From assembly GCA_963828445.1 (NCBI GenBank), contig CAWHFP010000007.1, forward strand, positions 80,204 to 144,203: a stretch of DNA of 64,000 bases. Direction: 5' to 3'. This DNA comes from Bog-532 sp963828445. Lineage in GTDB: Bacteria > Actinomycetota > Actinomycetes > Streptosporangiales > Streptosporangiaceae. A model generated the notes under the pieces. That model did no database searches and had not been told where the DNA came from. It was given only the letters and a program-made list of their open reading frames with translations. Positions 33,160 to 41,920 of the stretch are shown piece by piece. The translations under genes and the position numbers were made by a program. The first letter of the stretch is position 1. Every line of letters starts with the position of its first letter.

Positions 33160-33930
33160 CTACCAGCGCAGGACATAAGGCACGCCGGTGGCCCGGAAAT
33201 GCCCCACGTTGATGCATTCGGTGACGCCGATCCGGGCCCGGTGGGCCAGCGGCTGGTGCACGTGGCCGAAGAAGGCGTAGCGGGGCCGGGTCCGGCGGAT
33301 CACGTCCAGCAGGGCGGCGCTGCCCCGCTCCATCCGGCGGGCCACGGTGTCGTACAGCAACTGGGGCACGGCGGGCGGGATGTGCGTGCAGAGCACGTCA
33401 ACCTGGCCGATCGCCGCCAGCTTGGCCGCGTACTCGTCGTCGCTGACCTCGTGGGGCGTGTGGTAGCGGGACCTCAGGCCGCCACCCACGAAGCCGAACG
33501 TCCAGCCGTCCAGCTCGGCCCGGGCCCCGTCCAGGACCTGGTGGCCGGGTTTGAGGTGCCCGGCCCACATCCGCGGGATGTCGACGTTGCCGTAGGTGAG
33601 GTAGGTGGGCTCGGGCAGGGCCGCGAACAGGTCGGCGTACTGGCGCATGGCGGCACCGTTGATGGCCTCGCGGATCGAGCCGTCGGGCAGGCCCTCGGCC
33701 AGCCGGGCCGACAGGGCCCGGGCCTCGTCGAAGCGCTTTTCCCGGCGCAAGGTCATGAACTCGCGGGCCTGCTCGGCGCCGAACAGGTCGGCGAAGATGC
33801 CGCGCCGGTGGTCCGCGTAGTCCAGGAACAGCAGCAGATCCCCCAGGCAGATGAGCGCGTCCGCGTCGCGGGCCGCGTCCGGCAGCGCGTCGGACCGGCC
33901 GTGCACGTCGCTCACCAGGTGAATCCGCAT
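33160..33930 (-). CDS. calcineurin-like metallophosphoesterase
   Basis: 256 aa. Metal-site motifs in order: DVHGR (DxH, residues 8-12), GDLLLF (GDxx), GNVD (variant of GNHD, at about 114), a lone H in CTHIPP, and GHVHQP (GHxH). A two-metal phosphoesterase whose substrate cannot be named. It lies 44 bp upstream of DUF5304-glkA in the same direction, forming a three-gene operon. ATG 33930 (MRIHLVSDVHG) is the family-typical start. Confidence 0.9.
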   Translation of the reverse strand: MRIHLVSDVHGRSDALPDAARDADALICLGDLLLFLDYADHRRGIFADLFGAEQAREFMTLRREKRFDEARALSARLAEGLPDGSIREAINGAAMRQYADLFAALPEPTYLTYGNVDIPRMWAGHLKPGHQVLDGARAELDGWTFGFVGGGLRSRYHTPHEVSDDEYAAKLAAIGQVDVLCTHIPPAVPQLLYDTVARRMERGSAALLDVIRRTRPRYAFFGHVHQPLAHRARIGVTECINVGHFRATGVPYVLRW

Positions 33931-34068
33931 GCCTCCACGCTAAGCCCGGGACGTGTGTGAAGGCAGGCCGGCCGGACGTAGCCTGGATGTGTCCGGCCGA
34001 AGACTACCGGCCAGTAGCTTTACACGGTACGGTCGTGGCATCGCCCAGGCCCTGAAGGAGAGAGTGTC

Positions 34069-36162
34069 GTGCGCCAGCACACCATCCCGGCTCTTGTGGA
34101 GATCCCCAGCACGGCCAATCTGGCCGGCATCGTGACCGCGCGAGCCACCGACAACCCGGGCCAGGTCGCGCTGCGCCGCAAGAGCGGCGAGACCTGGCAG
34201 GACGTCACCATCGGTGAGTTCCGCGACGAGGTGACCGGGCTGGCCAAGGGGCTGATCGCGGCGGGCGTCGGGACCGGCGACCGGGTGGCGCTGATGTCCC
34301 GCACCCGGTACGAGTGGACGGCCCTGGACTTCGCCATCTGGACGGCGGGCGCGGTGGTCGTGCCGGTGTACGAGACCTCGTCGGCCGGGCAGGTCGAGTG
34401 GATCATGAGCAACTCCGGGGCCAAGGCCATCTTCGTGGAGAGCGAGGCGCACGAGGCCATCGTGTCCGGCCTGCGCGACCGCCTCACCGCCGTCGAGCAC
34501 GTGTGGCGGATCGAGGGCGCCGAGGAAGGCGAGGGCAAGGCCCCGGGCCTGGACGTGCTGCGGGCCGAGGGAGCGTCGGTCGGCGACGACACGGCGGCCG
34601 AGCGGGCCGCCGCGGCCGGCGCGGACGACCTGGCCACCATCATCTACACCTCCGGGACCACCGGGCGGCCCAAGGGCTGCCAGCTGAGCCACCGCAACCT
34701 GCTGTCCGAGGTGCGCAACGCCAGCGCGGCCGCCCCGGAGATCTTCAGCACCTCGAACAGCTCGACCCTGCTGTTCCTGCCGCTGGCGCACGTGCTGGCC
34801 CGGATCATCGAGATCGGCTGCCTCGACGACGGCGTCGTCCTCGGCCACAGCCCGGACGTGAACAACCTGCTGCCGGATCTGGGCTCGTTCCGGCCGACGT
34901 TCCTGCTGGCCGTGCCCCGGGTGTTCGAGAAGGTCTACAACGGTGCCGAGCAGAGCGCCGACGCGGACGGCAAGGGCGCCATCTTCCGGCGGGCCGCGCA
35001 GACCGCCATCGACTTCAGCCAGGCTCAGACCGAGCAGGCCCGCGGCGGCCGCGGGCCGAGCTTCGGCCTGCGGGCCCGGCACGCGGTCTTCGACAAGCTG
35101 GTCTACGTGAAGCTGCGGCACGCCGTGGGCGGCCAGGTGCGGTACGCGGTGTCCGGCGGGTCCGCGCTGGGCGAGCGGCTGGGCCACTTCTTCCGCGGGG
35201 TGGGCATCACCATCCTGGAGGGCTACGGGCTGACCGAGACCACCGCGGCGGCCACCGTGAACCGGCCCAACAGCAACAAGATCGGGACCGTGGGCCAGGT
35301 GGTGCCGGGCGACGCCATCCGGATCGCCGACGACGGCGAGGTGCTGATCAAGGGCCCGACGGTGTTCCCCAGCTACTGGCAGAACCCCGAGGCGACCGCG
35401 GAAGCGCTGACCGAGGACGGCTGGCTGCAGACCGGCGACGTCGGCGAGCTGGACGACGAGGGCTTCCTGCGCATCACCGGCCGCAAGAAGGAACTGATCG
35501 TCACCGCCGGCGGCAAGAACGTGGCCCCGGCCCCGCTGGAGGACCGCATCCGGGCCCACCCGCTGGTCAGCCAGGCCATGGTCGTGGGCGACGGCAAGCC
35601 CTTCGTGGCCGCGCTGATCACCATCGACGAGGAAGCGTTCCCGGCCTGGAAGCAGAAGCACGGCAAGCCGGCCGACGCGACCATCAGCGACCTGCGGGAC
35701 AACAACGACCTGATCGCGGACGTCCAGGCCGCGGTGGACGACGCGAACTCCACCGTGTCCCGGGCCGAGTCGGTCCGCCGGTTCCGCATCGTCGACGGTG
35801 ACTTCACCCAGGAGAACGGGCAGCTCACCCCGTCGCTCAAGGTGCGCCGCAACGTGGTGGTCAAGGACCGGGCCGCGGACCTCGAGGCCCTCTACGCCAA
35901 TGCTAGCCCGTTACGCCAGCTACGCCGTCAGCAGCGCGTGCAGGCGGCCCGCGACCCGGGACCAGTCCCACTCCTGCTCGGTCCAGGCCTGGCCGCGCTG
36001 GCCCATGGCCCGGGCCCGGGCCGGGTCGGCCAGCAGGGCGATGATCCGCTCGGCCAGGGCGGTCACGCTGCGGCCGGGCACCACGTAGCCGGTCTCGCCG
36101 TCCAGGATGGCGTCGGGGGCGCCGCCGGAGTCGCCGCCGATGACCGGCAGGCCGGCCGCTGA
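34069..36162 (+). CDS. long-chain fatty-acid-CoA ligase (FadD15-like), 3' end reads through
   Basis: 697 codons as read; the family-like part ends near residue 612 (EALYANA, 35905). Adenylate-forming enzyme of the FadD15 long-chain group: P-loop IIYTSGTTGRPKG (about 190-202), motif GYGLTETTA, TGDVGELDDEGF and GRKKELIVTAGGKN. It activates fatty acids to acyl-CoA via acyl-AMP. GTG 34069 follows GGAG. The expected stop is missing. A TAG lies out of frame at 35904-35906, and the open frame continues about 85 residues antisense to the glycosyltransferase, which suggests one lost base near 35900. Confidence 0.9.
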   Translation: MRQHTIPALVEIPSTANLAGIVTARATDNPGQVALRRKSGETWQDVTIGEFRDEVTGLAKGLIAAGVGTGDRVALMSRTRYEWTALDFAIWTAGAVVVPVYETSSAGQVEWIMSNSGAKAIFVESEAHEAIVSGLRDRLTAVEHVWRIEGAEEGEGKAPGLDVLRAEGASVGDDTAAERAAAAGADDLATIIYTSGTTGRPKGCQLSHRNLLSEVRNASAAAPEIFSTSNSSTLLFLPLAHVLARIIEIGCLDDGVVLGHSPDVNNLLPDLGSFRPTFLLAVPRVFEKVYNGAEQSADADGKGAIFRRAAQTAIDFSQAQTEQARGGRGPSFGLRARHAVFDKLVYVKLRHAVGGQVRYAVSGGSALGERLGHFFRGVGITILEGYGLTETTAAATVNRPNSNKIGTVGQVVPGDAIRIADDGEVLIKGPTVFPSYWQNPEATAEALTEDGWLQTGDVGELDDEGFLRITGRKKELIVTAGGKNVAPAPLEDRIRAHPLVSQAMVVGDGKPFVAALITIDEEAFPAWKQKHGKPADATISDLRDNNDLIADVQAAVDDANSTVSRAESVRRFRIVDGDFTQENGQLTPSLKVRRNVVVKDRAADLEALYANASPLRQLRRQQRVQAARDPGPVPLLLGPGLAALAHGPGPGRVGQQGDDPLGQGGHAAAGHHVAGLAVQDGVGGAAGVAADDRQAGR

Positions 36163-37017
36163 CGCCTCCAGGTAGACGATGCCCAGCCCCTCCACGTCCA
36201 GGCCGGCCCGCCGGGTCCGGCAGGGCATGGCGAACACGTCCGCGGCCGCGTAGTAGCCGGGCAGGTCGGGCACGCTGCCGGTGAACGTGACCGAGGCGGC
36301 CACCTCCAGCCGGTCGGCCAGCCGCTGCAGCTCGCCGCGGTAGGGCCCGTCGCCCACCAGCAGCAGCCGCGCATCCGGGATCGCGGCCCGCACCGCGGGC
36401 CAGGCCCGGATCAGGGTGTCCTGGCCCTTGCGCGGGACCAGCCGGGACACGCACAGCACGATGGGGCCGCCCGCGGGCAGGTCGGCCGGCTTGGCGTCCC
36501 GGAAGGTGGCCACGTCCACGCCGGGCGCGAGCCGGACCATGCGCGCCGCGGCCTGCGGGGACATCGCCCGGGCCAGCCGGACCCGGAAGTACTCGCCCAG
36601 GTAGGTCACCACGTCGACGGTGTCCCCGATGCGGTGCAGCAGCTGGCGAGCGCCGGGCAGCATGGCCCAGCCCGCTTCGTGCCCGTGGGTCAGGGCGATC
36701 TGCCGGGTGGCCCCGGCCCGGCGCAGGGTGGGCGCCAGCAGCCCCAGCGGCGCCGCCGCCCCGAAGATGACGGTGTCGCAGTCGTACTCGTGCAGCGCGG
36801 CCACGGCCCGGCGGGCCACGGCCGGGACCGGGAGCATGAGCGAGGTCGGGTGCCGGACGACCGGGAACGGCTGGCGGCTGTCGAAGGCCTTGGCCCCGTC
36901 CCAGGCCGGGGCGTAGACGGCCACCTGAGGCAGCAGGCCGGCCAGCCCGTGCACGAACGACTGGATGCCCCCCTGCCGGGGCGGGAAGTCGTTGGTAACG
37001 ATCAGCGTGCCGCGCAT
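35920..37017 (-). CDS. GT4 glycosyltransferase (PimB-like mannosyltransferase)
   Basis: 365 aa, GT-B fold, family 4. N-terminal acceptor loop TNDFPPRQGGIQSF, donor-phosphate region VSRLVPRKGQD, and the retaining EX7E motif EGLGIVYLEASA (about residues 279-290) followed by GG-A. It closely resembles PimB', which adds mannose to acyl-PIM1 in phosphatidylinositol mannoside synthesis. Neighbouring acyl-CoA ligase and PlsC-like genes fit a lipid-envelope theme. Convergent with the acyl-CoA ligase. Confidence 0.9.
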   Translation of the reverse strand: MRGTLIVTNDFPPRQGGIQSFVHGLAGLLPQVAVYAPAWDGAKAFDSRQPFPVVRHPTSLMLPVPAVARRAVAALHEYDCDTVIFGAAAPLGLLAPTLRRAGATRQIALTHGHEAGWAMLPGARQLLHRIGDTVDVVTYLGEYFRVRLARAMSPQAAARMVRLAPGVDVATFRDAKPADLPAGGPIVLCVSRLVPRKGQDTLIRAWPAVRAAIPDARLLLVGDGPYRGELQRLADRLEVAASVTFTGSVPDLPGYYAAADVFAMPCRTRRAGLDVEGLGIVYLEASAAGLPVIGGDSGGAPDAILDGETGYVVPGRSVTALAERIIALLADPARARAMGQRGQAWTEQEWDWSRVAGRLHALLTA

Positions 37018-37070
37018 AGGGCCCGAGTCTAGGGCTCCATGCGCGGCACGCTGGAGGGTCAGCGCAGAGC

Positions 37071-38108
37071 TTACGGGCGGACGGCGCCGTCCTCGTTCTG
37101 GGCGTACCAGTCCTCGCTCATCGGGATCTCCTCGACGACGGCCCCGGTATGGGGCGCGTCGACGATCTTGCCGCCCCCGACGTACATGGCCACGTGACCC
37201 TCGCCGTCGTACAGGATCAGGTCACCCACCTCCAGGGAGGACAGGGAGACGTGGGGCAGGGAGCTCCAGTCGTCGTAGGTGGTACGCGGGATCGAGACGC
37301 CCGCGGCCGCCCAGGCGGCCTGAGCCAGCCCGGAGCAGTCGTAGCCGGAGCCGCACGGGCCGGTGCCACCGTACGTGTACGGGCAGCCGAGCTTGGACAG
37401 GGCGAAGTTGGCGGCCACGCCGCCCTTGGTGGCGTCGGACACCGTGGTCGTAGGCGTCGTGCTGCCGCCACTGCCGCCGACCGAGTTGGACTGGACGGTC
37501 TGCTGCTGCGACGCGGTCAGGTTGGCGTACACGGCCTTCTCGTCGGAGAGCGACTTGCTGGCCTTGTTCTTCTGGGTCAGCTTCTGCTTCTCCACCGCGG
37601 CCAGCGCGTCCTTGCTCCGCTGGGCCTGCTGCTGGGAGTCCTTGAGCTGACGGGCCGCGACCAGGAACGCGCTCAGCTGCTGATTCCGGCCCTGCGAGAT
37701 CTCCTGCAGCAGGGAGGCGCCGCTGAGCACGGTGTCCGGGTTGTTGGACGTCAGCAGGCCGGCGATCGAGGTCATGTTGCTGTTCTCGTAGCTCTCGGCC
37801 GCGATCGCCGCCACCGCGCCCTGCAGCTTCTTGAACTGCACCTGGTTGGCGGCGACCTTCTTGTTGGCGGCGGCCAGCTTGGCCCGGGCCTGCTGTGACT
37901 GCTGAGCAGCCTGGTCGTACTGCTGGTTGGCCTGGTCAAACTGCGAGTTCAGCTGGTTGACCCTGGCCTCAACCTGGGTGATCGACGGCTCGGGCGCTGC
38001 ACCGGCCGTACCCGCGTAGGTGGCCAGGCCTGCGACGGTCGCCAGACCAGCCGTGGCGGCCACGCAGATCTTCAGCCGGGTCTTGAGGCCCGGTAGCGGC
38101 GTACGCAC
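37071..38108 (-). CDS. secreted NlpC/P60 peptidoglycan endopeptidase (RipA-like)
   Basis: 345 aa. Signal peptide (residues about 1-40, RLKICVAATAGLATVAGLAT ending AGA-AP). A long Gln/Ala coiled coil (about 45-235), a Ser/Thr/Gly linker, then the NlpC/P60 domain with catalytic Cys in YDCSGLAQ, His in GHVAMYV and a third polar residue in DAPHTG. It cleaves stem peptides during cell separation; the coiled coil is usually inhibitory or divisome-binding. GTG 38108 gives a proper signal peptide; the ATG at 38270 adds a non-family extension. Confidence 0.92.
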   Translation of the reverse strand: MRTPLPGLKTRLKICVAATAGLATVAGLATYAGTAGAAPEPSITQVEARVNQLNSQFDQANQQYDQAAQQSQQARAKLAAANKKVAANQVQFKKLQGAVAAIAAESYENSNMTSIAGLLTSNNPDTVLSGASLLQEISQGRNQQLSAFLVAARQLKDSQQQAQRSKDALAAVEKQKLTQKNKASKSLSDEKAVYANLTASQQQTVQSNSVGGSGGSTTPTTTVSDATKGGVAANFALSKLGCPYTYGGTGPCGSGYDCSGLAQAAWAAAGVSIPRTTYDDWSSLPHVSLSSLEVGDLILYDGEGHVAMYVGGGKIVDAPHTGAVVEEIPMSEDWYAQNEDGAVRP

Positions 38109-38292
38109 GTGCCAGACACGCTCCTTCGGGAAAAACTTAGGTCCGCTCCCCGGCGGGATCTTGCCGACAGTGAATGCCCAGGGGCAAATCGGGTGGTGTA
38201 ACCGGGATGAGACCATAGTGAAAGCATTTAGCCGTTTCAAGCGCTTCGGCGAGAGTCGCCCCGATTTCACCGATTACTGCGTGAGCACGACT
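38109..38292 (-). promoter_or_regulatory. AT-enriched leader/promoter of the NlpC/P60 gene
   Basis: A 184-bp gap, clearly lower in G+C than its flanks. Cell-wall hydrolase genes of actinomycetes often carry c-di-AMP (ydaO) riboswitches here. I can find a CGACTCTCGCCGAAGCGC stretch and a GGGGAGCGGACC stretch, but not the full conserved core, so no riboswitch is called. Confidence 0.35.
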
Positions 38293-38556
38293 TCATAACG
38301 CTACAATCGCGTCGGCCAGCTCACCCACCGGGGTGGGCCGGTAGCGCAGCGGTGGCACCAGACCGGCTGTGGCCAGCACATTCAGTGCTCGCAGCTCCTG
38401 CGCGGCGAGCGCCTGACGCTCTTGATTATCGTCCTGATTGCCCTTTCGAGTGCCCTTACGGGAATATTCTCGCCGGTCATTCTCGGTAACCACGGTGACC
38501 AGGCAGTAGTCACATGCCACCAAATGGAACTCACATTGTGAGCAGTCGATAACCAT
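38293..38556 (-). CDS. small conserved actinobacterial protein with Cys cluster
   Basis: 87 aa from ATG 38556 (MVIDCSQCEFHLVACDYCLVTVV), with GGAG 9 nt upstream. Five residues in the first 20 are Cys or His in a C-x2-C-x8-C-x2-C pattern, suggesting a small zinc site. The C-terminus LNVLATAGLVPPLRYRP matches the family's ALxVLAxAGLVPPLR ending. The family is widespread upstream of NlpC/P60 genes in actinomycetes but has no assigned function. Confidence 0.8.
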   Translation of the reverse strand: MVIDCSQCEFHLVACDYCLVTVVTENDRREYSRKGTRKGNQDDNQERQALAAQELRALNVLATAGLVPPLRYRPTPVGELADAIVAL

Positions 38557-38627
38557 CACGTCTCCGTTCCGTAAGAAATTGACGCGGCCCACGCTAGGGA
38601 CGGCCACTGACATTCCGTGCTCACGGC

Positions 38628-39326
38628 GTGCCGCAGGGCGAACTGTCGGTGGTGGCCCCTAGCGTGGGATTTGTGACCGAGCTGGCTCCCCTCCGGGACA
38701 GCGCCTGGACGCCCGGCGTCCCGGCGCCACCGCTGTGGCAGCGCACGGCCGCCAGCTTGACCCGGCTGGAGTACGTGATCGTCGACGTGGAGACCACCGG
38801 ATGGTCTCCGGAGCAGGCCCGGATCACCGAGATCGGCGCGGTCCGCATGCGGGCCGGGCAGGTGCTGGGCGAGTTCTCCACCCTGGTCGACCCGGCCATG
38901 CCGGTGCCAGCGGACATCGAGGCCCTGACCGGGATCAGCAATCAGATGGTGGCGGCCGCGCCCGGCCCGGAAGAGGTCATGCCGGCCTGGCTGCAGTTCG
39001 CCCAGGGCAGCGTGCTGACCGCGCACAACGCCCCGTTCGACCTCGGGTTTCTCACCGCTGCCTGCGGGGCCTGCGGGCTGCCGTGGCCGGACTTCGCGGT
39101 GCTGGACACGGTGGCGGTGGCCCGGCAGGTGCTGGTCCGGGGCGAGGTGCCGGACTGCAAGCTGGGCACGCTGGCCGCCTACTTCGAGACCCCGGCCGCG
39201 CCCTCGCACCGGGCGCTGGCCGACGCGCGGGCCACCGCGGCCGTGCTGGACGTGCTCATCACCCGGCTCGCGCTGCTCGGTGTCCGCACCCTGGACGACC
39301 TCAGCAACTGGCTTTCGGTACCCTGA
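38628..39326 (+). CDS. DnaQ-like 3'-5' exonuclease (DEDDh, Pol III epsilon type)
   Basis: 232 aa. Exo I VIVDVETTGW (Asp, Glu), Exo II TAHNAPFDLGFL (Asp), Exo III HRALADARAT (His, Asp) give a full DEDDh site. No polymerase or GIY-YIG fusion, so it is a stand-alone proofreading or repair exonuclease. The start is uncertain: GTG 38628, 38649 or 38673 are all in frame and all keep the domain. It overlaps no neighbour and is divergent from the small Cys protein by 72 bp. Confidence 0.88.
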   Translation: MPQGELSVVAPSVGFVTELAPLRDSAWTPGVPAPPLWQRTAASLTRLEYVIVDVETTGWSPEQARITEIGAVRMRAGQVLGEFSTLVDPAMPVPADIEALTGISNQMVAAAPGPEEVMPAWLQFAQGSVLTAHNAPFDLGFLTAACGACGLPWPDFAVLDTVAVARQVLVRGEVPDCKLGTLAAYFETPAAPSHRALADARATAAVLDVLITRLALLGVRTLDDLSNWLSVP

Positions 39327-39380
39327 CCCGGTCCGGCACAGCGTTCATCAACTGGGTTCATCAACTGGCAGGAGGCAGCC

Positions 39381-39656
39381 GTGGTCACTGCGATCGTGTT
39401 GGTGAAAGCCGACATCCAGCTGATCCCCGAGGTCGCGGAGCAGGTCGCAGAGATCGCCGAGGTCAGCGAGGTGTACTCGGTCACCGGTGAGTTCGACCTG
39501 GTGGCCATGGTGCGGGTCCGCGCCCACGACGAGCTGGCCGACGTGATCCCCGGCAAGCTCAACAAGGTGCCGGGCGTGACCCACACCGAGACCCACATCG
39601 CGTTCCGGGCCTACTCCCGGCACGACCTCGAGGCCGCGTTCTCCCTGGGCGTCTAG
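39381..39656 (+). CDS. stand-alone Lrp/AsnC ligand-binding (RAM) domain protein
   Basis: 91 aa with only the RAM effector domain: TAIVLVKADIQ...VSEVYSVTGEFDLVAMVRVRAHDELADVI. It lacks the HTH and probably acts as an amino-acid-binding oligomer that modulates a partner. GTG 39381 is preceded by AGGAGG. It is 54 bp after the exonuclease and its stop abuts the convergent trpD stop. Confidence 0.9.
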   Translation: MVTAIVLVKADIQLIPEVAEQVAEIAEVSEVYSVTGEFDLVAMVRVRAHDELADVIPGKLNKVPGVTHTETHIAFRAYSRHDLEAAFSLGV

Positions 39657-40697
39657 CTAGCCCTTGGCCAGGCGCTGGCTGGCCGCGATCCAGCGGTCGA
39701 GCAGGGCCGCGGCCGCGCCCGAATCCACCGCCTCGGTGGCCCGCTCCAGCCCGGCCGACAGCATCGGGCAGAGGTCCCCGGGCCGGGCCACCCCGGCGTC
39801 GGCGGCCAGCGCCGCCGCCGCGTTGAGCAGCACGATGTCCCGGACCGGGCCGGGCTCACCGGCCAGCACGGCCCGCATCACGGCCGCGTTGTGGGTGGCG
39901 TCACCGCCCCGCAGCTGATCCAGGGAGGACCGGGCCAGGCCCAGCTCGGCCGGGTCGAACTCGGTGGCGGACACCTCCGAGCCGTGGGCCAGCCAGATGG
40001 CCGAGGTGGTCGTGGTGGTCAGCTCGTCCAGGCCGTCCCCGCCGTGGAACACCAGCGCGCTGGAGCCCCGGGCCGCCAGCACGCCCGCCAGCACCCCGCC
40101 CATCCGGCCGTCGGCCACCCCCACCGCGTGGGCCTGCGGCCGGGCCGGGTTGGCCACCGGGCCCAGAAAGTTGAACACCGTGGGCACGCCCAGCTCACCG
40201 CGGGTCGCGGACGCGTGCCGCAGCGCCGGGTGGTAGAGCGGGGCGAACAGAAAGGCCACGCCGATCTCGTCGGCCAGAGCCACGCTGGCCGCGGGCGGCA
40301 GGTCAATGACCACGCCCAGCGCCTCCAGCACGTCGGCGGCGCCGCACTTGGAGCTGGCGGCCCGGTTGCCGTGCTTGACCATGCGGGTGCCGGCCGCGGC
40401 CGCCACCACCGTGGCCATGGTGGAGATGTTCACGGTGTGGGCGCCGTCGGCCCCGGTCCCGACCAGGTCGGTGAGCCGGCCTGGCACCGAAATCGGGGTG
40501 GCGTGATCCAGCATCGCCTGAGCCAGACCGGTCACCTCGGTGGCGGTCTCGCCCTTGATCCGGAGCGCCACCGCGAACCCGGCGATCTGGCTGCCGGTGG
40601 CCGCGCCGTCCATGATCTCGTTCATGGCCCACGCGGCCTCGTCCGCGGTGAGCGACTCCCCTTTGACCAGCGCGCCAATCACCGCTGGCCAGGTCAT
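39657..40697 (-). CDS. trpD: anthranilate phosphoribosyltransferase
   Basis: 346 aa. Transfers phosphoribose from PRPP to anthranilate, step two of tryptophan synthesis. The PRPP motif is GTGADGAHTVNIST (about residues 77-90); the glycine-rich KHGNRAASSKCGAADVLEALG and the metal-binding DE pair in DGLDELT are visible. ATG 40697 has GGAGG; the GTG at 40709 is the alternative. No other trp genes are nearby; trpD next to ctaE-qcrCAB is the usual actinomycete arrangement. Confidence 0.96.
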   Translation of the reverse strand: MTWPAVIGALVKGESLTADEAAWAMNEIMDGAATGSQIAGFAVALRIKGETATEVTGLAQAMLDHATPISVPGRLTDLVGTGADGAHTVNISTMATVVAAAAGTRMVKHGNRAASSKCGAADVLEALGVVIDLPPAASVALADEIGVAFLFAPLYHPALRHASATRGELGVPTVFNFLGPVANPARPQAHAVGVADGRMGGVLAGVLAARGSSALVFHGGDGLDELTTTTTSAIWLAHGSEVSATEFDPAELGLARSSLDQLRGGDATHNAAVMRAVLAGEPGPVRDIVLLNAAAALAADAGVARPGDLCPMLSAGLERATEAVDSGAAAALLDRWIAASQRLAKG

Positions 40698-40719
40698 CCT
40701 GGCCTCCACAACCGGCCGA

Positions 40720-41103
40720 TCAGGCCAGGGCCCGGGCCCGCATCAGGCGGGCCAGTTCCCGGGCCAGCTGGCGCGGATCGATCGGATGACTGGTTACCGC
40801 GTCCGCCCGGGACCAGGTAGCCAGCCAGCCATCATCGGGCCGCCCGGTGATGAGCAGGACCGGTGGACAGTTGTAGATCTCATCCTTGGCCTGGCGGCAG
40901 ACGCCCATTCCGCCCGCGGGCTGCGCCTCACCATCCAGGACCATGACGTCGGCGCCACCGGCGTCCAGCAACCGGAACAGAGCCGGCTCGGTGGCGACCT
41001 CGATTACCTCGGCATCCGGTGCGTCAGGCTCCGGGCGGCGGCCAATGGCCAGCCGAACCTGCGCACGGGTGTCGGCATCACTGCTATAGACAACGACCTT
41101 CAC
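40720..41103 (-). CDS. degenerate response-regulator receiver (pseudo-receiver)
   Basis: 127 aa with the receiver fold only (VKVVVYSSDADTRAQVRLAI...). The phospho-acceptor position is present (VMVLDGE) as is the Thr (LLITGR), but the acidic pocket near the N-terminus is reduced to SSDAD and the conserved Lys-Pro is SHPIDP, with His in place of Lys. It may act without phosphorylation. GTG 41103 follows directly upstream of trpD (22 bp) and is divergent from ctaE. Confidence 0.75.
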   Translation of the reverse strand: MKVVVYSSDADTRAQVRLAIGRRPEPDAPDAEVIEVATEPALFRLLDAGGADVMVLDGEAQPAGGMGVCRQAKDEIYNCPPVLLITGRPDDGWLATWSRADAVTSHPIDPRQLARELARLMRARALA

Positions 41104-41158
41104 AAAAATAAATGCTACTGAGTTGGGGGGGCGGCTGCCCAACGCCTACGGGTTGTCG

Positions 41159-41165
41159 TAATAAT
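41159..41165 (+). promoter_or_regulatory. -10-like TAATAAT immediately upstream of ctaE (leaderless start)
   Basis: TAATAAT ends 6 nt before the GTG 41172, and no Shine-Dalgarno is visible. A -10 at this distance would place transcription start at or within a base or two of the start codon, the layout of leaderless actinobacterial mRNAs. Confidence 0.5.
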
Positions 41166-41171
41166 GACGTC

Positions 41172-41813
41172 GTGGCGACAGCATCCGTACGCGAGGCCGT
41201 ACCTCGTACCCCGGCCAACCGGCCCAACCTGGTCAGCGTGGGCACGATCATCTGGCTGTCCTCCGAGCTGATGTTCTTCGCGGCCCTGTTCGCGATGTAC
41301 TTCACGGTCCGCTCGGTCTACAAGGGCGAGGGCGTGCACTGGCCCGGGGCGCACCTGGACGTCCGGCTGGGCTCGATCAACACCACCGTGCTGCTGCTGT
41401 CCAGCGTCACCTGCCAGATGGGCGTGTTCGCGGTCGAGCGCGGCCAGGTGGGCCGGCTGGGCAGCATCTTCAACGTGGCCAAGTGGGGCCTGCGCGAGTG
41501 GTACGTGCTCACGTTCCTGATGGGCCTGTACTTCGACCTCGGCCAGGCCTACGAGTACCACGACCTGGTCAGCAAGGAGCATCTGACCATCTCGTCCAGC
41601 GCCTACGGCTCGGTGTTCTACATCCCGACCGGCTTCCACGGCCTGCACGTGGCCGGCGGCCTGGTGGCGTTCTTGTTCCTGCTCGGCCGGACCTACGCGG
41701 CCAAACGCTTCACCCGTGAGCAACAGATCAGCGCGATCGTCGTGTCGTACTACTGGCACTTCGTCGACGTCGTGTGGATCGGGCTGTTCACCACCATCTA
41801 TCTGATCCACTGA
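41172..41813 (+). CDS. ctaE: cytochrome c oxidase subunit III
   Basis: 213 aa, five hydrophobic helices. Subunit III of the aa3 oxidase, with the heme-copper subunit III features: N-terminal SVGTIIWLSSELMFFAALFAMYF, a central FYIPTGFHGLHVAGGLVAFLF and the terminal YYWHFVDVVWIGLFTTIYLI. First gene of ctaE-qcrCAB. GTG 41172 is chosen on conserved length. Confidence 0.97.
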   Translation: MATASVREAVPRTPANRPNLVSVGTIIWLSSELMFFAALFAMYFTVRSVYKGEGVHWPGAHLDVRLGSINTTVLLLSSVTCQMGVFAVERGQVGRLGSIFNVAKWGLREWYVLTFLMGLYFDLGQAYEYHDLVSKEHLTISSSAYGSVFYIPTGFHGLHVAGGLVAFLFLLGRTYAAKRFTREQQISAIVVSYYWHFVDVVWIGLFTTIYLIH

Positions 41814-41920
41814 CCCGGATGCGGACGGGGTGACCCAGTTCACAGCCCGTCGCCGCATCCGGCCGCATCTGAAGCGACGAAGTATCCAATGAACAACTAT
41901 CCGGAAATCCGAGGGCAGCA

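Noticed and set aside
31246..33960. 904-codon plus-strand frame
   Set aside because: Runs antisense to glucokinase, DUF5304 and the phosphoesterase, all with clear motifs.
38109..38292. c-di-AMP (ydaO) riboswitch
   Set aside because: Only two short stretches resemble the conserved blocks; the characteristic core is not present.
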